From: Rhodoglobus sp.
GTDB taxonomy: Bacteria > Actinomycetota > Actinomycetes > Actinomycetales > Microbacteriaceae
DNA length: 36,905 nt
Direction of reading: 5' to 3'
Assembly (NCBI GenBank): GCA_025463515.1
Contig: JAODAQ010000017.1
Span: 1-36,905 of the forward strand
The first letter of the stretch is position 1. Every line of letters begins with the position of its first letter. Position numbers and translations under genes: made by a program. A model generated the notes under the pieces. That model was given only the letters and a program-made list of their open reading frames with translations. It searched no databases and had not been told where the DNA came from. Positions 1 through 7,849 of the stretch are shown in pieces.

Positions 1-2
1 TC

Positions 3-1637
3 GACAGGCTCGATCGGCGGGTCTCGGAGTTCGACCGGGCCAACCGCGCACTGAGAAAGGAGCTCGCACAGCTCGAGGAGCGCACCCGCCGCCGCGACAT
101 CCTGTTCGACGACGAGGCGATCTTCGAGTTCTACAACCGCCGCATCCCGGCGGAGGTCGCGAGCACGCGCGACTTCGAGGGCTGGTGGAAGAAGGCGCGC
201 GTCGACACGCCCGACCTGCTCACCATGACGACCGAGAACCTCGCCCCCGAGGATGCCGTCGAGGTCGATGAGGATGCACTGCCGAACAGCTGGCGCCAGG
301 GCGACCAGACTCTCGGTCTCAGCTACCGGTTCGAGCCCGGCGCCGAGGACGACGGCGTGACCGTCGCCGTGCCGCTGCCCCTGCTCGCCGGGCTGCGGGC
401 TGACGGGTTCGACTGGCAGGTGCCGGGCCTGCGCGAGGAGCTCGTGACCGCGCTCATCAAGTCGCTGCCGAAGCAGATCCGCCGCAACGTCGTGCCCGCG
501 GGCGACTGGGCGCGCAAGCTGCTGGCCGGGGCACCGGCCGAGCCCGCGGGCTCGCTCACCGCGTACCTCGCCCGCGAGATCGCGGCCCAGACCTACACGC
601 CAGTGACCGAGAAGGACTTCGACCTCGACCGCATTCCGCCGCACCTGCGCGTCACCTTCGCGGTGATGGATGAACGGGGCAAGCGCCTCGCGTCGGGCAA
701 GACCCTGAGCGCGCTCCAGGCATCGCTCAAGCCCGCGGCCAGGGCGAGCGTGGCGAAGGTCGTCGAGACGCCTCGGGATACTCTCGAGCGCGCGGGCCTC
801 ACCACCTGGGACTTCGACGCCCTCGACCGCTCGCGCGACGTGAAGCACGGCGGCAACACGATCCGCGCGTACCCGGCACTCGTCGACGAGGGCACGAGCG
901 TCGCCATCCGGCTCATGAGCACTGCGGAGGACCAGGCCGCGGCCCACCACTTAGGGGTGCGGCGGCTCCTGCAGCTCGCGATCCCGTCGCCGATCGGGTA
1001 CGTGCAGGAGCACCTCACGACGCAGGAGAAGCTCGTCCTCGCGCAGTCGCCGTACCGCAACAATGCCGAGCTGTTCGAGGACTGCATGGCGGCGTGCATC
1101 GACGATGTCGTGGGCGGGGCCGAGATCTACACGAGGGCCGAGTTCGAGGCCGCGCGGGACGCGGTGTCGGCGGCGATCGTGGACTCGCTGTTCCAGACCG
1201 TGGCGCTCGTGTCGAAGATCGTCGCCAAGAGCCGCGACGCGGACAAGGCCATCAAGCAGGCCACGAGCCTCGCGCTCCTCGCGCCGCTCGGCGACGCCCG
1301 CGCTCAACTCGATGCCCTCATCTACCCCGGCTTCGTCGGGGTCGCGGGGCTCGAGCGCCTGCGACGCATCCCGGCCTACCTCGACGGCATCGTGCACCGG
1401 GTGGCGAAGCTGCCCGAGAATCCGGCCCGCGATCGCGTGTGGATGTCGGAGGTGGAGCTCGCAACCAACCGGTACCGCGACGCCGGCGGCGAGCTGCCGC
1501 TCCGAGCGGGATCGGAGCCCCGCCTCATCCGTGCGCGCTGGATGCTCGAAGAGCTCAGGCTCAGCCTGTTCGCGCAGCACATCCCGACCGCGGAGCCGGT
1601 CAGCCTGCAGCGGATCACGAAGGTCCTCGCGGCCTGA
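3..1637 (+). CDS. hrpA: ATP-dependent RNA helicase HrpA, C-terminal part (5' truncated by window edge)
   Basis: The frame is open from the first bases of the window and 544 codons are visible. They match the C-terminal DUF3418 region of bacterial HrpA: an acidic DDEAIFEFYNRRIP block, then a WWKKARVDTPDLL block about 25 residues on, then a long helical tail ending in a leucine-rich segment. HrpA is a DEAH-box RNA helicase of about 1300 residues; the family is linked to RNA processing and, in E. coli, to rescue of collided ribosomes. The helicase core (Walker A, DEAH box) would lie upstream of the window. An internal ATG at 225 is not the start, because homologous sequence continues upstream in frame. 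There is no functional link to the catabolic genes; this marks the housekeeping border of the island. Confidence 0.9.
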   Translation, partial: DRLDRRVSEFDRANRALRKELAQLEERTRRRDILFDDEAIFEFYNRRIPAEVASTRDFEGWWKKARVDTPDLLTMTTENLAPEDAVEVDEDALPNSWRQGDQTLGLSYRFEPGAEDDGVTVAVPLPLLAGLRADGFDWQVPGLREELVTALIKSLPKQIRRNVVPAGDWARKLLAGAPAEPAGSLTAYLAREIAAQTYTPVTEKDFDLDRIPPHLRVTFAVMDERGKRLASGKTLSALQASLKPAARASVAKVVETPRDTLERAGLTTWDFDALDRSRDVKHGGNTIRAYPALVDEGTSVAIRLMSTAEDQAAAHHLGVRRLLQLAIPSPIGYVQEHLTTQEKLVLAQSPYRNNAELFEDCMAACIDDVVGGAEIYTRAEFEAARDAVSAAIVDSLFQTVALVSKIVAKSRDADKAIKQATSLALLAPLGDARAQLDALIYPGFVGVAGLERLRRIPAYLDGIVHRVAKLPENPARDRVWMSEVELATNRYRDAGGELPLRAGSEPRLIRARWMLEELRLSLFAQHIPTAEPVSLQRITKVLAA

Positions 1638-1647
1638 GTGTCGAGGT

Positions 1648-1657
1648 ATCGTATATC
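1648..1657. promoter_or_regulatory. Operator-like word ATCGTATATC upstream of the CitE-like gene
   Basis: The AT-rich ten-mer ATCGTATATC lies in the short gap between hrpA and the CitE-like gene. Exactly the same word occurs at 7866-7875 over the -10 box of the hpa operon. Its centre resembles the GTATAC core of operators bound by FCD-type GntR regulators, and such a regulator is encoded at 9291-9959. The downstream TAGCCT at 1685-1690 could be a -10 box. Binding is inference. Confidence 0.35.
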
Positions 1658-1735
1658 GTGACGGCGAGCGCCACCCCGGACGACTAGCCTGTCGGAGGCG
1701 CACAGTTGCGCCCGCCCTGGCAGAGAGGCCCCGTA

Positions 1736-2572
1736 GTGCAGCACGCTCCCCGCACAGTTTCCGCTGAGATCGCCCGTTCCTGGCTGCTCGTCGCCGCCAC
1801 CCGGCCCGCCGACTTCGACGCCGCCGAGGCGTCGCGCGCCGACCAGATCATCCTCGACGTCGAAGACGCCGTCGACCCCGGGCTCAAAGGGAAGGCCCGC
1901 GACGACGTCGCCCAGTGGCTGAGCAGCGGCGGCAGCGGCTGGGTGCGCATCAACGACCGCACGAGCGACTTCTGGTCGGACGACGTCGACGCGCTCGTCG
2001 GCCTGCCCGGCCTCCTGGGCGTCATGCTCGCCAAGGCCGAATCGCCCGCGCACGTCACCGAGACCTTCGACCGCCTGCACGGGCAGACCCCCGTCATCGC
2101 GCTCGTCGAGTCGGCGCTCGGCATCGAGGAGGCCGCGAACATCGCGCGCGCCCGCGGCGCCTACCGCCTCGCGTTCGGCAGCGGCGACTACCGCCGCGAC
2201 ACCGGTACCGCGGCCGACGACATGGCCATGGCGTACCCGCGCTCCCGGCTCGTCATCGCGTCGCGCGTCGGCAACCTGCCCGGCCCCATCGACGGGCCGA
2301 CCGTCGGGTCGAACCACCCCGTGCTGCGCGAGCAGGGCGGCATCGCGGTCGCACTCGGCATGACCGGCAAGCTCTGCCTCGATGTCGAGCAGCTGCCGAT
2401 CATCAACGAGGTGATCTCCCCCACCCGCTCCGACGTGGCCTGGGCGCGCGACTTCCTCGACGACTTCGAGGCCCGTGGCCGCGTGATCCGCGACGGCAGC
2501 GACCTGCCGCGCCTGGGCCGCGCGCAGAAGATCGACAAGCTCGCACGGGCGTTCGGGGTGGAGCCCGCGTAA
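1736..2572 (+). CDS. HpcH/HpaI aldolase / citrate lyase beta-like (CitE-like) protein
   Basis: This 278-residue protein belongs to the HpcH/HpaI-CitE superfamily of Mg-dependent C-C lyases acting on CoA esters or 2-oxo acids. Visible family blocks are an N-terminal RSWLLVAATRP segment, the ILDVEDAV metal/CoA-site block near residue 40, VRIN near 66, ALVESALGIEEA near 125 and the FGSGDYR acid block near 145. I chose GTG at 1736 because GAGAGG sits about seven bases upstream; a TTG at 1706 lacks such a site. Its length suits short CitE-like lyases (malyl-, citramalyl- or hydroxymethylglutaryl-CoA type) rather than true citrate lyase. It is followed by an IclR gene and pcaHGBDC, and preceded by a word shared with the hpa promoter. 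The substrate is unknown; cleavage of a pathway intermediate to pyruvate or acetyl-CoA is the natural guess. Confidence 0.75.
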   Translation: MQHAPRTVSAEIARSWLLVAATRPADFDAAEASRADQIILDVEDAVDPGLKGKARDDVAQWLSSGGSGWVRINDRTSDFWSDDVDALVGLPGLLGVMLAKAESPAHVTETFDRLHGQTPVIALVESALGIEEAANIARARGAYRLAFGSGDYRRDTGTAADDMAMAYPRSRLVIASRVGNLPGPIDGPTVGSNHPVLREQGGIAVALGMTGKLCLDVEQLPIINEVISPTRSDVAWARDFLDDFEARGRVIRDGSDLPRLGRAQKIDKLARAFGVEPA

Positions 2573-2574
2573 CG

Positions 2575-3336
2575 ATGGCGGGCCGCACGAACGTCCCGGG
2601 CGAGTCCGTGCTCGTGCGGGCATCCCGGATACTGCGCGCCTTCAGCGAGGACGAGCCCGAGCTCGATCTCGGGTCCCTGAGCGCCCGCTCGGGATTGCCG
2701 CGGTCGACGGCGCACCGGCTCGCCGCAGAGCTAGTGGCGCTGGGGATGCTCGACCGCACGGCCTCGGGATACGTGATCGGCACCGCGCTGTGGGAGGTCG
2801 GCGAGCTCTCCCCCGTCAGCCTCCGCCTGCGCGAGACCGCCCTGCCGCACCTGCTCGAGCTGTACGCGGCCACGGGCGAGAACGTGCACCTCGCGATGCT
2901 CGCCGGCACCGAGGCGCTGTACGTCGCGCGCCTGAGCGGGCCCGGGTCGGTGCCCACCCTGAGCCGCATGGGCGGGCGGCTGCCGCTGCACACCACGGGG
3001 GTCGGCAAGGCACTCCTCGCAACGCGGGACGAAGACTGGCTCGACGCGTACTTCGTGCTGCCGCGCGAGAAGGAGACCCTGCACTCGGTCACGGACGAGG
3101 CGGCACTGCGCGACGAGGTCGCGCGAGTCCGGGCATCCGGCTACGCCACCACCCGCCAGGAGATGACGCTCGGGAACGTGTCGATCGCGGCGGCGCTGCC
3201 GGCGGTCGACGGCCTGCCCGTCGCGGCCGTGGGCGTGGTCACGCACCTCGGCCGCGCTGACGAGGGGCGGCTCGCGCCGCTCGTGATGCGCACGGCCCTG
3301 GAGATCGGCAACTCACTGAGTGGGACGCACCGCTAG
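2575..3336 (+). CDS. IclR-family transcriptional regulator
   Basis: A 253-residue IclR-type regulator. The winged helix-turn-helix occupies roughly residues 10-60 (RASRILRAF, then SGLPRSTAHRLAAEL as recognition region). The C-terminal GAF-like effector domain follows, with the family LHTTGVGKALLA block near 140 and a SGYATTRQE block near 185. The ATG at 2575 lies two bases after the stop of the CitE-like gene, so the two are co-transcribed. pcaH follows after 32 bases. IclR proteins such as PcaR and PcaU control protocatechuate genes in many bacteria, so control of pcaHGBDC is likely. A second IclR gene (30832) sits with pobA/pcaIJF, so which of them is the PcaR equivalent is open. Confidence 0.88.
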   Translation: MAGRTNVPGESVLVRASRILRAFSEDEPELDLGSLSARSGLPRSTAHRLAAELVALGMLDRTASGYVIGTALWEVGELSPVSLRLRETALPHLLELYAATGENVHLAMLAGTEALYVARLSGPGSVPTLSRMGGRLPLHTTGVGKALLATRDEDWLDAYFVLPREKETLHSVTDEAALRDEVARVRASGYATTRQEMTLGNVSIAAALPAVDGLPVAAVGVVTHLGRADEGRLAPLVMRTALEIGNSLSGTHR

Positions 3337-3368
3337 ACCCGCTCCGCGGCCGCCGCGAGGCTTGCCGC

Positions 3369-4142
3369 GTGACCGAGACGACCCAGGCGACCATCAGCGC
3401 GGAGATCGCCGCCCTGCACTCCGACTACGACAAGCGGCGAGCAGCCGGGATGCCGCCCCTCGACTCCCCCCTGGTCGACTTCGCCCCGTACCGGTCGAGC
3501 GTGCTGCGGCACCCGACGAAGAATCCGAAGCTCGTGGATCCGGAGAGCATCGAGCTCGCGTCTCCCGCCTTCGGGCACCGCGACGTCGCGGCGGTGGAGA
3601 GCGACCTCACCGTGCAGCACGCGGGCGAGCCGCTCGGCGAGCGCATGGTCGTGACCGGGCGCGTGCTCGACGGCGAGGGCAGGCCCGTGCGGCACCAGCT
3701 CGTCGAGGTGTGGCAGGCGAACGCGTCGGGTCGGTACATCCACCAGCGCGACCAGCACCCCGCGCCGCTCGACCCGAACTTCACGGGCGCGGGCCGGTGC
3801 ATCACGGATGCCGACGGCCGGTACAGTTTCACGACGATCAAGCCGGGCGCCTACCCGTGGAAGAACCACGTGAACGCCTGGCGGCCCGCGCACATCCACT
3901 TCTCCGTGTTCGGGAGCGCCTTCACGCAGCGGCTCGTGACGCAGATGTACTTCCCGGTCGACCCGCTGTTCCCGCTCGACCCGATCTACCAGTCGATCCC
4001 GGACCAGGCGGCCCGCGACCGCCTCGTCGCCGCCTACGACCACGACCTCTCCAGCCCGGAATGGTCGCTGGGGTACCGTTGGGACATCGTGCTGACCGGG
4101 CCGAGGGCGACCTGGATCGAACCCGAGGGGAGCGACGCGTGA
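3369..4142 (+). CDS. pcaH: Protocatechuate 3,4-dioxygenase, beta subunit
   Basis: This is the iron-binding subunit of the enzyme that cleaves protocatechuate between the two hydroxyls to 3-carboxy-cis,cis-muconate. All four non-heme Fe(III) ligands of the family are visible with correct spacing: Tyr123 (SGRY), Tyr162 (GAYPWKN), His175 and His177 (RPAHIHF), matching Tyr408, Tyr447, His460 and His462 of the Pseudomonas putida enzyme. It has 257 residues, normal for PcaH. The start is GTG at 3369. Its stop overlaps the GTG of pcaG (GTGA), so the subunits are translationally coupled. It is the first gene of pcaHGBDC. Confidence 0.97.
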   Translation: MTETTQATISAEIAALHSDYDKRRAAGMPPLDSPLVDFAPYRSSVLRHPTKNPKLVDPESIELASPAFGHRDVAAVESDLTVQHAGEPLGERMVVTGRVLDGEGRPVRHQLVEVWQANASGRYIHQRDQHPAPLDPNFTGAGRCITDADGRYSFTTIKPGAYPWKNHVNAWRPAHIHFSVFGSAFTQRLVTQMYFPVDPLFPLDPIYQSIPDQAARDRLVAAYDHDLSSPEWSLGYRWDIVLTGPRATWIEPEGSDA

Positions 4143-4645
4143 GAGGCACTCCGGGGCAGACCGTCGGGCCGTTCTTCCGCTACGGGCTCGAGGTCGAGGG
4201 CGGCGGCCTGCTCGTCTCGCCGGGCAGCCCGGGAGCGATCCGGCTCAGCGGCACCGTGTACGACGGCTCGGGCGCCGCCATCCCCGACGCCCTCGTCGAG
4301 ATCTGGCAGGCGGACGGCGCGGGCGTCATTCCGACGGCGGAGGGCTCGTTCCACCGGGACGGCACCTTCACCGGCTTCGGGCGCGTGCACGTCACCGACG
4401 CGGGCGAGTACGAGTTCTGGACCGTGCTGCCCGACGCCGACTTCATCGCCGTGATCGTGTTCGCGCGCGGCCTCATGGACCGCCTGCACTCGCGCATCTA
4501 CCTGCCCGGCCGCAGCGACGCCTTCCTCGAGTCACTCGACCCCGCGGAGCGCGCGACCCTCGTGGCCATCGAGACCGGTGACGGCCTGCGCCACGACCTG
4601 CGCCTGCAGGGCGAGAATGAGACGGTGTTCCTTGCCTACCCGTGA
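4139..4645 (+). CDS. pcaG: Protocatechuate 3,4-dioxygenase, alpha subunit
   Basis: The 168-residue alpha subunit pairs with PcaH. It begins with the typical TPGQTVGPFFRYGL block and shares the intradiol dioxygenase beta-sandwich (ALVEIWQADGAG; GFGRVHVTDAGEYEF). It lacks the Tyr/Tyr/His/His iron set, as expected for PcaG, which contributes to the substrate pocket only. The start is GTG at 4139, overlapping the pcaH stop by four bases; no better start exists. A slightly short length is normal because alpha subunits lack the N-terminal extension of beta. Its 3' end overlaps the start of pcaB by 29 bases. Confidence 0.95.
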   Translation: MRGTPGQTVGPFFRYGLEVEGGGLLVSPGSPGAIRLSGTVYDGSGAAIPDALVEIWQADGAGVIPTAEGSFHRDGTFTGFGRVHVTDAGEYEFWTVLPDADFIAVIVFARGLMDRLHSRIYLPGRSDAFLESLDPAERATLVAIETGDGLRHDLRLQGENETVFLAYP

Positions 4646-5831
4646 GGAAGGCTTCGACTACGGGCTGCTGTCACCCGCGACGGCGGGCTTTGACCAAGAA
4701 GCCTCGGACCTGGCAGTGCTCAGGGCCCTGTACGACACCGAGGTCGCGTACCTGCGAGCGCTCGTGTCAACTGGGATCGCGCCCGTCGAGGTTCTCGAAC
4801 CCTTCGAAGAGCATCCGGGCCTCACGACCAGAGCGTCGATATCGGACTTTGCCCGCCAAGCGCGCGATGGCGGCAACCCGGTGATCCCGCTCATCGCAGA
4901 CCTCCGGACGACCTCGGGCCCGGTCACAGCGCATTGGATCCACAAGGGTGCGACAAGCCAGGACATCCTCGACACCGCCCTCATGCTGCTAGCCCAGCGG
5001 GTCCGCGAGACCCTGCTCCTTCGGATCGACGCCGCGGTGTCCTCGCTTGCCCGCCTCAGCGACGAGCACCGCGGCACTGCTGCGGCCGCCCGGACGCTCA
5101 CCCAGCACGCCGTCCCCACGACGTACGGGCTTCGTTTCGCCACCTGGCTCACGACTCTGCTCGACGCGCGCGACGACCTCCGCGCACTGGTTCTCCCTGC
5201 TCAGCTCGGCGGTGCGGCCGGCACGCTGGCCTCGCTCGTCGAGCTCGCCGGGAACAGGGCCGCCGACATGCCCGCGGCGTTCGCGAGCGCGGTCGGCCTT
5301 GCGGAGTCGAGCCCGTGGCACGTGTCCCGTGCGCCGGTCACCAGGCTCGGCGACGCACTCACGCGCCTCACCGACGTCTTCGGCACGATCGGGGCGAACG
5401 TCGCGACGCTCTCCCGCACCGAGATCGGCGAGCTGTCGGAGCCGGCAGCAGAGGGGCGAGGTGGCTCGTCGGCGATGCCGCAGAAGCAGAACCCGGTAGT
5501 GAGCGTGCTGTTGCGATCGGTCTCCCTGCGAGCCCCGGGCCTCGCGTCGGCCCTGCACGTGGCCGCGGCTTCCTTCGTCGACGAGCGGCCCGATGGTGCC
5601 TGGCACTCGGAGTGGCCGGCACTGCGCGAACTGCAGCGCCTGGCACTCGGCGGCAGCGCCCTCCTCCAGGACCTGCTCGGGGGCCTCACCGTCAACCTCG
5701 ACGCGGTCGCGCGCAACCTCGCGCTCGACGACCTGCGGGCCGAGCAGCGCAGTCTCGGGGGTTCCAGCGGGGACTACACAGGATTGTCGGACCACTTCAT
5801 CGACGCCGCGATCGCCAGGGCCCGCGCATGA
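4617..5831 (+). CDS. pcaB: 3-carboxy-cis,cis-muconate cycloisomerase
   Basis: This enzyme converts 3-carboxy-cis,cis-muconate to 4-carboxymuconolactone. It is a member of the fumarase/aspartase/adenylosuccinate lyase superfamily. Diagnostic blocks are HKGATSQDILDTA near residue 100, where the conserved His/Ser/Thr bind substrate, and the mobile signature loop GSSAMPQKQNP near 285, matching GSSxMPxKxNP. It has 404 residues; some PcaB proteins are longer at the C-terminus. I chose ATG at 4617, which has AGGGCGAG upstream, over GTG 4578 (deep inside pcaG) and TTG 4632. The 5' end overlaps pcaG and the 3' end overlaps pcaD by four bases. Confidence 0.95.
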   Translation: MRRCSLPTREEGFDYGLLSPATAGFDQEASDLAVLRALYDTEVAYLRALVSTGIAPVEVLEPFEEHPGLTTRASISDFARQARDGGNPVIPLIADLRTTSGPVTAHWIHKGATSQDILDTALMLLAQRVRETLLLRIDAAVSSLARLSDEHRGTAAAARTLTQHAVPTTYGLRFATWLTTLLDARDDLRALVLPAQLGGAAGTLASLVELAGNRAADMPAAFASAVGLAESSPWHVSRAPVTRLGDALTRLTDVFGTIGANVATLSRTEIGELSEPAAEGRGGSSAMPQKQNPVVSVLLRSVSLRAPGLASALHVAAASFVDERPDGAWHSEWPALRELQRLALGGSALLQDLLGGLTVNLDAVARNLALDDLRAEQRSLGGSSGDYTGLSDHFIDAAIARARA

Positions 5832-6586
5832 TCCCCCGCATCGCGGTGTCCGAGGCCTCCGGGGCGGGTGAGCTGCTCGTCCTCGGCCCCTCCCTCGGCA
5901 CCTCGTCGATCCTCTGGGACTCGACGGCGGCGATCCTGCGGCAGCACTACCGGGTGGTCACGTGGGACCTCCCGGGCCACGGCACCTCCCCCGCTGCGCG
6001 CGAGCCCTTCACGGTCGGCGAGATCGCGCTCGGCCTGCTCGACGCTCTCGGCGACGAGCGGTTCCGGTACGCGGGCGTCTCCCTCGGCGGCGCCACCGGG
6101 CTCGAGCTGCTGCTGCACGCCCAGGAGCGCGTGGATGCCGCCGCCGTGATCTGCTCGGGCGCGAAGATCGGCACCACCGAGGGCTGGGTCGAGCGCGCGA
6201 TCACGACGCGGACGCTCGGCACGGCGTCGCTCGTGGGCCCGTCGGCGGGCAGGTGGTTCGCGCCCGGCTCGATCGAGCGCCACCCCGATGCCACCGGCCG
6301 CCTGCTGCACTCGCTGCGGGACGCCGACGATGAGAGCTACGCGCTGTGCGCGGAGGCACTGGCCACCTACGACGTCCGCGCGCTGCTCGGGAACATCGAG
6401 GTCCCCGTGCTCGCACTGTGGGGCGAGCACGACGCGGTGGTGGGCGAGCGGGAGTCCGCCGAGATCGCGGCGGGCGTGCGGCGGGGCAGCAGCGGCAAGG
6501 TGGCGGGGGCGGCGCACCTGCCGCCGGTCGAGCAGCCGGAGGCCGTGGCATCCCGGCTCACGGAGTTCTTCGAAGGAGTGGGATGA
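5828..6586 (+). CDS. pcaD: 3-oxoadipate enol-lactone hydrolase (alpha/beta hydrolase)
   Basis: A 252-residue alpha/beta hydrolase that would open 3-oxoadipate enol-lactone to 3-oxoadipate. The nucleophile elbow GVSLGG places Ser85 as nucleophile. The acid is in LALWGEHDAVVGE near residue 200 and the catalytic His in AGAAHLPPVE near 230, completing a Ser-Asp-His triad. The oxyanion region LGPSLGTSS near 20 fits the family. The start ATG at 5828 overlaps pcaB and its TGA overlaps pcaC (ATGA). In many actinobacteria PcaD and PcaC are fused as PcaL; here they are separate adjacent genes in the same order as the fusion. Confidence 0.94.
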   Translation: MIPRIAVSEASGAGELLVLGPSLGTSSILWDSTAAILRQHYRVVTWDLPGHGTSPAAREPFTVGEIALGLLDALGDERFRYAGVSLGGATGLELLLHAQERVDAAAVICSGAKIGTTEGWVERAITTRTLGTASLVGPSAGRWFAPGSIERHPDATGRLLHSLRDADDESYALCAEALATYDVRALLGNIEVPVLALWGEHDAVVGERESAEIAAGVRRGSSGKVAGAAHLPPVEQPEAVASRLTEFFEGVG

Positions 6587-6957
6587 GCGACAGCTACGAC
6601 GAGGGCCTGAGGGTGCGCCGCGAGGTGCTCGGCGACGCGCACGTCGACCGCGCGGTCGAGGGGACGACGGAGGAGACCCGGGAGTTCCAAGAGCTCATCA
6701 CCCGCTACGCGTGGGGCGAGATCTGGACCCGGCCCGGCCTCGCCCGCCGAGACCGCAGCATCGCCGTGCTGAGCTCGCTCGTCGCGCTGCACCACTGGGA
6801 GGAGCTGCCGATGCACCTGCGCGCCGCGGAGACGAACGGGCTGACGCGCGCGGAGGTCGTGGAGGTGCTGCTGCAGTCCGCCGTCTACGCGGGCGTGCCG
6901 GCGGCGAACCGCGCGTTCGCGATCGCTAAGGACGTGTGGGCAGAACAGCCTCGATAG
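6583..6957 (+). CDS. pcaC: 4-carboxymuconolactone decarboxylase
   Basis: A 124-residue member of the carboxymuconolactone decarboxylase/AhpD-like fold family, which decarboxylates 4-carboxymuconolactone to 3-oxoadipate enol-lactone, the substrate of PcaD. Recognisable blocks are the N-terminal GLRVRREVLGDAHVDRA, YAWGEIWTRPGL near residue 45, the core SLVALHHWEELPMHLRAA, and QSAVYAGVPAANRAF near the end. The ATG at 6583 overlaps the pcaD stop by four bases. It is the last gene of the pca operon, and its final 32 bases overlap the 3' end of the convergent peroxidase gene, so no separate terminator fits between them. Confidence 0.95.
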   Translation: MSDSYDEGLRVRREVLGDAHVDRAVEGTTEETREFQELITRYAWGEIWTRPGLARRDRSIAVLSSLVALHHWEELPMHLRAAETNGLTRAEVVEVLLQSAVYAGVPAANRAFAIAKDVWAEQPR

Positions 6958-7426
6958 CCGCGACGACCTCGGGCGCGTCCGGCAGGGTCTTCGGGCGGAA
7001 GCGGCCGACGACCTCGCCGGTCGGAGCGATGAGGAACTTCTCGAAGTTCCACTGGATGTCGCCGGCCTCGCCGTCGGCGTCCGTCGCCTCGACGAGCGAG
7101 TCGTACACCTCGTGGCGGCCCTCGCCGTTGACCTCGATCTTGCCGAAGATCGGGAAGGTGGTGCCGTAGGTCGCGGAGCAGAAGTCCGCCATCTCCTGGT
7201 TGCCCTCGGGAGACTGGCCGGCGAACTGGTTGCACGGGAAGCCGATGACGGTGAGGCCCCGCTCGGCGTACCTCTTCTGCAGCTGCTCGAGCTGCTCGAA
7301 CTGCGGCGTGAGGCCGCAGCGCGACGCGACGTTCACCACGAGAACGACCTTGCCCTTGAGCTCGGCGAGGGAGGTCGTGGTGCCGTCGACGGCGTCGATG
7401 GCGGCGTCGTACGGGAGGGAAGTCAT
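6926..7426 (-). CDS. Glutathione peroxidase-family thiol peroxidase (Cys type)
   Basis: A 166-residue GPx-fold peroxidase. The catalytic tetrad is visible: Cys37 in NVASRCGLT (cysteine where animal GPx has selenocysteine), Gln67 in FPCNQFAGQ, and Trp126-Asn127 in QWNFEKFL. Cys83 in DFCSATYG sits where 2-Cys GPx proteins keep the resolving cysteine, which suggests thioredoxin or mycothiol-linked reduction rather than glutathione; this is inference. It reduces peroxides in the cytoplasm, plausibly useful beside oxygenase genes. The ATG at 7426 is only 14 bases from the ATG of the divergent thioesterase. No ribosome-binding site fits, so the transcript may be leaderless. Confidence 0.93.
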   Translation of the reverse strand: MTSLPYDAAIDAVDGTTTSLAELKGKVVLVVNVASRCGLTPQFEQLEQLQKRYAERGLTVIGFPCNQFAGQSPEGNQEMADFCSATYGTTFPIFGKIEVNGEGRHEVYDSLVEATDADGEAGDIQWNFEKFLIAPTGEVVGRFRPKTLPDAPEVVAAIEAVLPTRP

Positions 7427-7440
7427 GGTTCAATCGTGCC

Positions 7441-7836
7441 ATGCCCACAGCACTCGAGCTTGTCAACGCCCTCCTCGACGACGACGCGGTCGCCCGCTCG
7501 CTCGGCATCACGCTCGGCGCGGTCGAGGCCGGCCGGGTCGAGATCCGGATGCCCGTCGCCGCCGCCATGGTCAACGGCCACGGCCTCGTGCACGGCGGCT
7601 ACCTCTTCCTGCTCGCCGACACCGCCCTCGCCTTCTGCTGCGCGTCCCTGGACAAGCCGTCCGTCACCCGCGCTGCGGACATTGCGTTCCTCGCCCCCGC
7701 GCGGGAGCACGACACCCTCGTCGCCACGGCGGCGGTGCGGGCGGACGCGGGACGCGCCACGATCATCGACGTGCGAATCACCTCGGGCGAGACCGTGCTC
7801 GCGGAGTTCCGGGGCCATGGGGCAGCCACGCGCTGA
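7441..7836 (+). CDS. PaaI-family hotdog-fold acyl-CoA thioesterase
   Basis: A 131-residue hotdog thioesterase. The PaaI signature is clear: NGHGLVHGGYLFLLADTALAF at residues 45-65, with His51-Gly-Gly and the catalytic Asp60 on the central helix. PaaI hydrolyses ring-hydroxylated phenylacetyl-CoA in E. coli, and related hotdog enzymes hydrolyse 4-hydroxybenzoyl-CoA. With an acyl-CoA ligase, hydratase/dehydrogenase and thiolase nearby and pobA needing free 4-hydroxybenzoate, releasing an aryl-CoA product is a plausible role, but the specificity is inference. The start ATG at 7441 lies 14 bases from the divergent peroxidase start; TTCAAT at 7429-7434, six bases upstream, is a weak -10 candidate for a leaderless message. 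Confidence 0.88.
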   Translation: MPTALELVNALLDDDAVARSLGITLGAVEAGRVEIRMPVAAAMVNGHGLVHGGYLFLLADTALAFCCASLDKPSVTRAADIAFLAPAREHDTLVATAAVRADAGRATIIDVRITSGETVLAEFRGHGAATR

Positions 7837-7849
7837 GTTCCCGCAGGGG

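Noticed and set aside
951-2623. Long minus-strand open frames opposite hrpA and the CitE-like gene
   Set aside because: Arg/Pro/Ala-rich shadow frames of high-GC genes; the plus-strand products have clear family motifs.
3320-4138. Open frame upstream of pcaG, which would give a 441-residue protein
   Set aside because: It runs out of frame through pcaH, whose iron ligands are intact; pcaG starts at the GTG coupled to the pcaH stop.
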